Of a stretch of DNA of 5,088 nucleotides, positions 1 through 4,073 are shown in pieces; position 1 is the stretch's first letter, and each line of letters opens with the position of its first letter. Position numbers and translations under genes: made by a program. The notes beneath the pieces are model-generated. The model searched no databases, was not told the DNA's origin, and saw only the letters and a list, made by a program, of their open reading frames with translations. This DNA comes from Deltaproteobacteria bacterium (GTDB lineage: Bacteria > Desulfobacterota > Binatia > UBA9968), in NCBI GenBank assembly GCA_016844625.1, contig JAERMN010000513.1, positions 1-5,088 of the forward strand, in the 5' to 3' direction.

Positions 1-311
1 TGTTCGGAAGGCGGACGGAGTAAATTCACATCAACCCCGAGGCCCTGCTGCTCCGAACACTTGCGCATTTTCTCCAGAGTTCCTTCAACCATTTCAACGA
101 TAGCAGGGATCTCAACGCGGGTGTCCGTGCATAAAACAGATATCGGCTTTTTCCGCTTGTCAGGGGGTACTGACAGGACCGCGTCAAATATTAACGACGC
201 GAGCATGGTGCTGTCTTTGCCGCCGCTAAACCCGACCAGCCACGGTCGCTCGTCACTCAGATATAACTCACAAAGAGAAGTCTTAATGTCTTGATAAGCG
301 CTTGCGGTCAT
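1..311 (-). CDS. dndC: DNA phosphorothioation sulfurtransferase DndC, N-terminal part (cut by left window edge)
   Basis: The first 103 codons are visible; the C-terminus lies off the left edge. The PP-loop of the ATP-pyrophosphatase/PAPS-reductase family is SGGKDST at residues 29-35. It follows the segment ELYLSDERPW (15-24), which matches the usual opening of DndC. CTDTRVEIP (61-69) corresponds to the conserved second strand (usually SDTLVE). LLRPP (97-101) precedes the region where DndC normally continues. In the known family, DndC activates and delivers sulfur for phosphorothioate replacement of a non-bridging DNA backbone oxygen, working with DndA or IscS and with DndD and DndE; its iron-sulfur cysteines would be off-window. 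The ATG at 311 is forced as start by an in-frame TAA four codons upstream. AAAGGCGAG sits about 13 nt upstream as a weak ribosome site. No dndB precedes it. GC is about 52%, below the Kelch region. An SspD or another PAPS-reductase-like relative is the main alternative. Confidence 0.85.
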   Translation of the reverse strand, partial: MTASAYQDIKTSLCELYLSDERPWLVGFSGGKDSTMLASLIFDAVLSVPPDKRKKPISVLCTDTRVEIPAIVEMVEGTLEKMRKCSEQQGLGVDVNLLRPPSE

Positions 312-425
312 TGGGTAGTTTTACTCGCCTTTAGTTTTTCGTAACCAGCCAAGCCTCATTGCGAAATCGCACAGAGACGCGTGACAAGCCGTGCTTTGAA
401 TTTTTGAAATGCCGGAGACGGACTT

Positions 426-455
426 CTTATAACCCAAGCTTACTTGCAGTCGCAA
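426..455 (-). promoter_or_regulatory. candidate promoter for dndC
   Basis: On the minus strand TTGCGA (450-455) and TATAAG (426-431) are separated by 18 bp. They match the sigma-70 boxes at 4/6 and 5/6. Transcription would begin near 419, leaving a leader of about 108 nt before the dndC ATG at 311. A short 5-bp hairpin (443-456) overlaps the -35 box and the spacer. The rest of the 312-475 gap shows no clear gene. By consensus alone the call is weak. It is supported only by position: dndC appears to be the first gene of its cluster and needs a promoter here. Confidence 0.28.
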
Positions 456-475
456 GCCGCCTGAATCCGCTCCTC

Positions 476-1371
476 TCACGGCGTGAACATTTCATTGACC
501 GACGAGAACGTCGCGCCCGGCTGCGGGCCGCCGGAGATGACGTAGATCGAGTTACCGATGACCGCCGCGCCGAGGCCGTGGCGAGCGGTGGGCATGGGCG
601 ACCAGCGTTGCCATCGGTTGTTTTCCGGATCGTAGGACTCGACGTTGTTGTGGGTCCTGCGGCCGTATTCGCCGCCGAAGACGAATATTCTGCCGCCGAG
701 AGTTGCCGCGGCGATGCCGCTGCGCACGGTCGGGATCGGCGCGCGGGCGCGCCAGCGCTCGCTTGCCGGATCGTATTCCTCGGTGTTGCCAATGCTGCGA
801 TCATGATTGCCATTGATGCGCCCAGCGATGGCGTAGAGTTTGCTGATCCCAACGACAACGCCTATGGCGTGATGATCTCTCGGCGTGGGCATCGGCGCGT
901 GTTTACGCCAGCGGTCTTGCGCCGGATCGTATCCTTCGTTGGCGTTGGTATTCTTGCCGTTGGCGCCGACGCCGCCGACGGCATAAATCTTGCCGTCTTT
1001 GTTGACCATTGATCGGCGCTGGGATCGTATTCATACACGGTGTCGACCGGCCCGACGCCGGAAATATAGCCGCCGATGACGTAGAGTTTTCCATTGATCG
1101 CGGCGGCGCCGACGTGATGAAGCATTTTGGGCAGCGCTGCGCGCCGACGCCAACTGTCTTTGGCTGGATCGTATTCCTCGACTAGGTCGCCGCCTTTTCC
1201 GTAGCCGCCGATGAGGTAAATCTTGCCCGTGACTTCCGCCGCCGCGACTTCCGTGCGCGCTGACGGCAGGGGAGCGCGGCTTAGCCATTTGCCGGGCAAC
1301 TGCGCGTGCGCGACCGCGATTGGCGAGACAACGAAGATTGAGCAAAGTACGTATAAGCGAACCATGCGCAT
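476..1371 (-). pseudogene. secreted Kelch-repeat beta-propeller protein, broken by an internal frameshifting deletion
   Basis: Two reading frames together encode one protein. The upstream part starts at 1371 and stays in its true frame to about 1010; the downstream part runs from about 1009 to the TGA at 476. The start has AAAGAGAG about 7 nt upstream and an N-terminal signal peptide (MRMVRLYVL..., cleavage likely after AHA). Six Kelch motifs follow, each with the pattern APxPxxR, GKxYxxGG, then YDPxxxxW. Blades 1-2 are in the first frame and blades 3-6 in the second. At the junction, DQW of blade 2 runs almost directly into NKDGKIYAVGG, so the first strand of blade 3 (about 16 residues, 46-52 nt) is missing and the frame shifts. 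Kelch propellers are binding or scaffold domains, and some carry enzyme activity; none can be assigned here. The gene lies 46 bp downstream of the next minus-strand gene, so co-transcription is likely. An assembly error is possible. Confidence 0.8.
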
Positions 1372-1417
1372 GTTTACGCTCTCTTTGAATTCGCAGCTAC
1401 AGTTGATCGGCGATGGA

Positions 1418-2115
1418 TTACGACGGGTAGGGATTCGCCAGCGCGTGCTGTTCCATTAGCACTTGCAGATCGACCATGGTGTAGGCGCAGTATTTCGGAT
1501 CGTAGCCGAGTTTTTTTGCGGTTTTGCCCTGTTCCAAGATGCGCTGCAGGATCATGCGATTCAAAGGGCCGTGGCCCATGTGATCTTCGTGCTGAATCAG
1601 GTCGGCTTCGGCGTGAGCGGTGAAATAAATCGCTTGGCGTTTGCTCATGCCGTAATGCGCGACTAGAGCCTCAGCCCATTGTTTGGACCAGTGGCCGAGG
1701 GTTTCTTCGTAGACATGGGCACCCCAGAGTTCAATGATCGAGCCGTCTTGAAACACGCGCCGGCAGTAGTCGCTGATGGCGCGGCCGGCGGCGGATGCTG
1801 GTTGTTCGAACAGTTCTTCTTTTGACAGGCCGAGCGCATTCGCCGTTTCGAGCAAAATGAGAATATGCCCAGGCGGTTTGGGCGAGATCAATTCTTCGGC
1901 GACTTTGTCGCACAGCGGCGCCAGCAGATCGAAGTTGTCGACGAAGAATGGCAAGTGGACCCCCAGTCTTTAAAAAATCTGCGCAGGCAGGGAAGCGGCA
2001 ATGTTCCTTCGCGCAGCCGGGTCATGAACTCGCCGTGATTGATGGTCTTGTCCCAGTGCTGGTGGACATCCTTATATAAGTTATCGACGACTAATTTTGC
2101 TTGCGCGGATTCCAT
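1418..2115 (-). pseudogene. heme-oxygenase-fold (TenA/PqqC-like) putative iron-dependent oxidase, one-base frameshift
   Basis: The ORF opens at ATG 2115 (MESAQAKLV) and shifts frame in the C5 run 1960-1964. One extra base there gives exactly 233 codons, i.e. 232 residues, with RFFKDWG continuing as VHLPFFVDNFD. The helical pattern matches the TenA/PqqC/heme-oxygenase-like superfamily: NHGEFMTRLREGTLPLPCLRRF near residues 26-47, ETANALGLSKEEL at 90-102 and AHAEAD at 167-172. Candidate metal ligands for the di-iron branch (CADD/UndA-like) are E75, H84, E137 or E138, H168, D172 and H176. The last spacing is one residue longer than the usual H-x3-D-x2-H, so a metal-binding role is inferred. Such enzymes perform oxygen-dependent cleavage or oxidation of small substrates; the substrate is unknown. 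The Shine-Dalgarno site is weak. As it stands, the longest intact piece starts at an internal ATG at 1954 (178 codons). A sequencing error in the C run would restore the gene. Confidence 0.78.
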
Positions 2116-2137
2116 TGTCGATTGTACTTTGAATTGG

Positions 2138-2201
2138 CCACGCTGCTCGCAGCGTGGAACTGTTAAATGGGGTTTCCAAAGGGGGCGAGCATCCCCTTTG
2201 G
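2138..2201 (+). repeat. 64-bp structured interspersed repeat, copy 1
   Basis: This copy matches 3087-3150 at 58 of 64 positions in the same orientation. It begins with a perfect hairpin, CCACGCTG-CTCG-CAGCGTGG (2138-2157). A spacer AAC-T-GTTAAATGGGGTTT follows. It ends with a second perfect inverted repeat, CCAAAGGGG (2176-2184) and CCCCTTTGG (2193-2201), around an 8-nt loop GCGAGCAT. It lies in the 210-bp gap between the divergent oxidase-like and ferritin-like genes, upstream of the candidate ferritin promoter. No ORF of its own is evident, so it is a non-autonomous repeat of REP or MITE type rather than an insertion sequence. Confidence 0.85.
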
Positions 2202-2239
2202 TTTGTTGAAATGGCTCGGCTCGGCGCCCCTTACAACCT

Positions 2240-2267
2240 TTTACAGCGGGCGGATTTCTTGTATTGT
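2240..2267 (+). promoter_or_regulatory. candidate promoter for the ferritin-like gene
   Basis: TTTACA (2240-2245) and TATTGT (2262-2267) are 16 bp apart, matching the sigma-70 boxes at 5/6 and 4/6. Transcription would start near 2274, giving a leader of about 50 nt that ends in GAGGGAATT just before the ATG at 2326. The site lies just downstream of repeat copy 1, so the repeat would not be in this transcript. The call rests on consensus match and position only. Confidence 0.33.
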
Positions 2268-2325
2268 TAAAACCTAAATAAATCCGGGTGTCAATCACCG
2301 AGCGTTGAGTTGAAGCGAGGGAATT

Positions 2326-2982
2326 ATGCAAGCTTTGAAGCCGGAAGAGTTTCTCAATCAATTAATCGCGACCCGTGAAGGGTTTTGGGAAAAAATGAAC
2401 GCCGAGCGAAAAAGCTACGGCGCTGACAAGCCGTTGAGCGCGGCCGTCGTGTTACGCCGGCTCCAGTTCGGCGTCGTGATGGAGCGCAAAGCGGCGGAAG
2501 TGACCGCGCCTTGGGTGAGCAAGATTCCCGACCTCGATCTGCAGCAGCCGATGTCGGAGTACGTCGTCAATGAGCTCAAACACACCTCAATCCTGCGCAA
2601 ACGGATTACCGAATTAAACGGCGATCCGGATGCTTTGTGGAACGGCCCGCTTAAGGAATTGAAAGAACTCTGGGACTTTCATTCGTCGCTAGGATCGCTG
2701 TGCGAGTTGATCGCCAGCGTGCAATTCGGTCATGAAGAATTCTTCCCGCGCACTTCGAAATCGTTCATCGAACGGGTGATGCCCATCGATCCAACCACGG
2801 CGTCGATTTATCGCGACACGTTACTCGCCGACGAAGCAGGACATGAATGGATCGCGCCGGAAATTCTCCGGCGCTACGCCACCGATGCCGAGTCGCAGCA
2901 AAAATGTCTGGAGGCTTTGAAGAAAGGCTGCGAGCTATTTGGCCGGGCGATTCAGAGCTTCAATCAGAGCATGCCAAGGTAA
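2326..2982 (+). CDS. ferritin-like di-iron four-helix protein, function unknown
   Basis: This is an intact 218-residue, largely helical protein without signal peptide or membrane segment. The ATG at 2326 is preceded by GAGGG at a 4-5 nt spacing. The carboxylate/histidine pattern of ferritin-like di-iron proteins is visible: E53 or E58 in ERKAAE, E83-x2-H86 in NELKH, E127 in SLCELIASVQFGHEEF, and E170-x2-H173 in ADEAGHEW. Two ExxH motifs on separate helices plus further Glu residues are what a dinuclear iron site needs. Members of this fold include rubrerythrins, tRNA hydroxylases and ring or chain oxygenases. The length suits a stand-alone oxygenase, oxidase or iron-handling protein, and the substrate cannot be read from sequence. 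It diverges from the heme-oxygenase-fold gene across a 210-bp gap and is flanked by two direct copies of a 64-bp repeat. Its codon use resembles that of its neighbours. Confidence 0.8.
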   Translation: MQALKPEEFLNQLIATREGFWEKMNAERKSYGADKPLSAAVVLRRLQFGVVMERKAAEVTAPWVSKIPDLDLQQPMSEYVVNELKHTSILRKRITELNGDPDALWNGPLKELKELWDFHSSLGSLCELIASVQFGHEEFFPRTSKSFIERVMPIDPTTASIYRDTLLADEAGHEWIAPEILRRYATDAESQQKCLEALKKGCELFGRAIQSFNQSMPR

Positions 2983-2995
2983 GAAGATGAGAACA

Positions 2996-3019
2996 ATGGA
3001 GTGATGGAGTCCCGGAGTG
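2996..3019 (+). repeat. short degenerate 8-mer tandem repeat
   Basis: Three consecutive 8-mers, ATGGAGTG, ATGGAGTC and CCGGAGTG, start 14 bp after the ferritin-like stop codon; CTGGGCTA follows as a fainter fourth unit. The shared core is GGAGT. It is non-coding as far as can be seen and probably reflects slippage in the intergenic spacer. Confidence 0.4.
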
Positions 3020-3024
3020 CTGGG

Positions 3025-3105
3025 CTATCGGGTCCGGACGCGGTCGATCGGATTGTAATACCGCCAGTAGAGATATTCGTTGTTGACCACGCTGATTTCA
3101 GCGTG
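3025..3105 (-). other. possible 3' remnant of an unidentified gene
   Basis: Read on the minus strand, the sequence encodes RFHAEISVV followed by NNEYLYWRYYNPIDRVRTR and a TAG at 3025-3027. The frame is closed just upstream by a TAA, and there is no start codon. The aromatic-rich, strand-like composition looks more like a genuine protein C-terminus than random translation. Its upstream part overlaps the hairpin of repeat copy 2 (3087-3106), so the repeat could have cut off the rest of a gene. No family is recognised, and chance translation remains possible for so short a stretch. Confidence 0.22.
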
Positions 3106-3150
3106 GAACCGTTAAATGGGGTTTCCAAAGGGGGCGAGCATCCGCTTTGC
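3087..3150 (+). repeat. 64-bp structured interspersed repeat, copy 2
   Basis: Same orientation as 2138-2201, starting 949 bp after it. The first hairpin, CCACGCTG-ATTT-CAGCGTGG (3087-3106), keeps the identical 8-bp stem while three of the four loop bases differ from copy 1. The central GTTAAATGGGGTTTCC is identical. The second inverted repeat (3125-3133 with 3142-3150) has decayed, with two mismatches (CCGCTTTGC in place of CCCCTTTGG). Similarity to copy 1 stops sharply at both ends. The copy lies in the convergent gap between the ferritin-like and zinc-ribbon genes. Confidence 0.85.
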
Positions 3151-3165
3151 GATATTTTAGTCAGC

Positions 3166-3207
3166 GCCGGGGTCAATACCCCGGCCGCGAAGTGGGCTTC
3201 GTTTATT
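3166..3207. terminator. hairpin pair between convergent genes, probable terminator
   Basis: A GC-rich perfect stem, GCCGGGGT-CAAT-ACCCCGGC (3166-3185), is followed by CGAAG-TGGG-CTTCG (3188-3201) and then TTTATT (3202-3207). On the plus strand the second hairpin plus the T-rich tail looks like an intrinsic terminator for the ferritin-like gene, although it lies 184 nt past that stop. On the minus strand the strong stem begins 36 nt after the zinc-ribbon stop, but only an A/T-mixed stretch follows. It may serve both directions. Confidence 0.45.
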
Positions 3208-3221
3208 AATAGTTCTCTAGC

Positions 3222-3404
3222 TCAGTGCTTCGGTTCGATCCTCTTGCCGTAGGTTACTTCGCCTTTATCGATACGTAAGGAAAAGCCGCAGTCGGGATTG
3301 GTACAAGCCCATGCTTTGTACGTTACCGAGGCGCCCTCTTGGCCGTAGTCTGACAGGGGAATGAGTACACCATTGTTGCACTTCTGACATTTCGGCAGCT
3401 CCAT
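3222..3404 (-). CDS. small zinc-ribbon protein, function unknown
   Basis: A 60-residue protein with two cysteine knuckles, CQKC (C6, C9) and CTNPDC (C34, C39), separated by 24 residues. This is the layout of a single zinc ribbon. The stretch between them (LIPLSDYGQEGASVTYKAWA) and the end (FSLRIDKGEVTYGKRI) look like short beta strands; there is no signal peptide, so it should be cytoplasmic. A longer ORF opens at 3434, but the ATG at 3404 is chosen because AAAGGAGGAG lies 5 nt upstream of it, inside the longer reading. It has its own promoter and an operator-like dyad. Small ribbons of this type act in nucleic-acid or protein binding; no specific role can be assigned. The next minus-strand gene upstream stops 173 nt before the predicted promoter-driven unit's boundary region and has its own terminator, so this gene is probably monocistronic. 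Confidence 0.75.
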   Translation of the reverse strand: MELPKCQKCNNGVLIPLSDYGQEGASVTYKAWACTNPDCGFSLRIDKGEVTYGKRIEPKH

Positions 3405-3409
3405 CTCCA

Positions 3410-3419
3410 CTCCTCCTTT
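3410..3419 (-). promoter_or_regulatory. Shine-Dalgarno site fixing the zinc-ribbon start
   Basis: AAAGGAGGAG on the minus strand ends 5 nt before the ATG at 3404. It falls within the longer ORF that opens at 3434, so it argues for the 60-residue rather than the 70-residue product. Confidence 0.75.
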
Positions 3420-3445
3420 GAACACACCCAACACACGCGAACGTC

Positions 3446-3464
3446 ATTTCGAACTGTTCGAAAT
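3446..3464. promoter_or_regulatory. perfect dyad at the predicted transcription start, likely operator
   Basis: ATTTCGAA and TTCGAAAT flank a 3-bp centre (CTG), forming a perfect 8-bp inverted repeat that contains TTCGAA twice. It directly abuts the -10 box at 3465-3470, so the predicted start near 3458 lies inside it. A dimeric repressor bound here would block initiation of the zinc-ribbon gene. The same symmetry would also form a hairpin at the very 5' end of the mRNA. The regulator is not visible in the window. Confidence 0.5.
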
Positions 3465-3492
3465 TTTATAGTATCGAGATGGGATAAATCAA
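3465..3492 (-). promoter_or_regulatory. promoter of the zinc-ribbon gene
   Basis: On the minus strand TTGATT (3487-3492) and TATAAA (3465-3470) are 16 bp apart, matching the sigma-70 boxes at 4/6 and 5/6. An A6 tract (3500-3505, read on the minus strand) sits just upstream of the -35 box, in the position of an UP-like element. The leader to the ATG at 3404 would be about 54 nt. Confidence 0.5.
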
Positions 3493-3553
3493 GCCAGGGT
3501 TTTTTGTCGGTCGCTGACACGCCGATCGCTAAGCAGGTTGGATGTGCCAACAA

Positions 3554-3586
3554 CAAGGGGTAATCGAATTGATCGATCACCCCTTG
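3554..3586 (-). terminator. intrinsic terminator-like hairpin after the Lys/Ala-rich gene
   Basis: CAAGGGGTAATCGA (3554-3567) and TCGATCACCCCTTG (3573-3586) pair over 14 positions with one mismatch around the 5-nt loop ATTGA. The hairpin lies 21 nt past the stop of the minus-strand gene ending at 3608. On that strand it is followed by TTGTTGG, a short imperfect U-rich tail. It is the strongest hairpin in the window and separates this gene from the zinc-ribbon promoter. Confidence 0.6.
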
Positions 3587-3607
3587 GGAATAACGGAAGA
3601 CGGCGGA

Positions 3608-3919
3608 TTACTTGGTTTTCTTACCCATATCACCCGTCTTCTCGTCCATCTTATCCTTCGCCTTGTCGGCCATCTTGTCAGCGGCCTTCTTAGTGGCCTT
3701 CTTGGACTTACCCTTGGCTTTGGCCTTGCCCTTATCGTCAGCCTTCTCGCCAGCTTTTTCCGCGACTTTCTCCATCGCTTTCTCCGCTTTCTTTTCCATT
3801 GCAGGCGCGGCCGGAGTCGCAGGCGTTGCCGGCGTCGCTGGTTTCGCCTGAGCGAAGGACACGCCGCTAAATGCTAAGGTCGTCAATGCGACGACAAAAA
3901 TTTTGATTGCGTTCTTCAT
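3608..3919 (-). CDS. small secreted Lys/Ala-rich low-complexity protein (LEA- or histone-tail-like)
   Basis: A 103-residue protein. The ATG at 3919 is chosen over one 18 nt upstream because AAAGGAGGTGA stands 4 nt before it. Residues 1-23 form a clear signal peptide (MKN, hydrophobic core AIKIFVVALTTLAFSG, cleavage likely at SFA-QA), so the mature protein should be periplasmic or secreted. Next is a Pro hinge of PAT units (27-40), then about 60 residues made almost only of Lys, Ala, Glu, Asp, Met and Gly. These form AEKAMEKVAEKAGEK-type helical repeats (45-59), a basic KAKAKGKSKKATKK block (65-78), and ADKMADKAKDKMDEK (80-94). The pattern resembles group-3 LEA proteins and histone H1-like tails. 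There is no cysteine and no catalytic motif. Roles in stress protection, polyanion binding or envelope interaction are possible, but none is shown. A terminator-like hairpin follows the gene. Confidence 0.75.
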   Translation of the reverse strand: MKNAIKIFVVALTTLAFSGVSFAQAKPATPATPATPAAPAMEKKAEKAMEKVAEKAGEKADDKGKAKAKGKSKKATKKAADKMADKAKDKMDEKTGDMGKKTK

Positions 3920-3923
3920 GATT

Positions 3924-3934
3924 TCACCTCCTTT
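3924..3934 (-). promoter_or_regulatory. near-perfect Shine-Dalgarno site of the Lys/Ala-rich gene
   Basis: AAAGGAGGTGA on the minus strand lies 4 nt before the ATG at 3919. It is fully complementary to the 16S 3' end core and implies strong translation. It fixes the start at the signal peptide and excludes the ATG at 3937, which would place the site inside the coding region. Confidence 0.8.
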
Positions 3935-4073
3935 CAATGTTTAAACGTTGCATGAATCATTCAATTCAAATGACCATGAAACATCTGAGAACTCAAGGGC
4001 GCGAACTCGGCCATGGCGAACGAATCGTCGTCGCGATCGCTCCCAGTTGCGAACGGGCATCGCGCCGAATCGA

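Noticed and set aside
443..456. Short inverted repeat CTTGC-AGTC-GCAAG as a terminator for the Kelch gene
   Set aside because: The stem is only 5 bp and no U-run follows on the minus strand.
323..475. Minus-strand reading frame without start, in phase with dndC and ending GWLRKTKGE-stop
   Set aside because: It has no ATG or ribosome site upstream and is closed by a TAA four codons before the dndC ATG. It may be chance openness in the spacer, although a conserved tail cannot be excluded without a search.
359..1012. Long plus-strand ORF of 217 codons
   Set aside because: It lies opposite the Kelch gene, whose repeated blades are unmistakable on the minus strand; the plus-strand translation is Arg/Ala/Asp-rich with no domain.
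1888..2361. Extended start of the heme-oxygenase-fold gene at 2361
   Set aside because: The extra N-terminus would read through the structured repeat and overlap the start of the divergent ferritin-like gene; the family homology begins at the ATG at 2115.
3001..3252. Plus-strand ORF of 83 codons after the ferritin-like gene
   Set aside because: It reads through repeat copy 2 and the terminator hairpins and overlaps the 3' end of the zinc-ribbon gene; no domain is recognisable.
3542..3877. Plus-strand hydrophobic ORFs opposite the Lys/Ala-rich gene
   Set aside because: Leu/Phe-rich translation is the expected antisense of Lys/Glu codons; there is no ribosome site, while the minus strand has a near-perfect one plus a signal peptide.
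3938..4073. Promoter or terminator between the amidohydrolase and the Lys/Ala-rich gene
   Set aside because: The best pair, TTGAAT-N18-TTTAAA, matches only 4/6 and 4/6, and no stem with a U-tail was found, so nothing is called in this gap.
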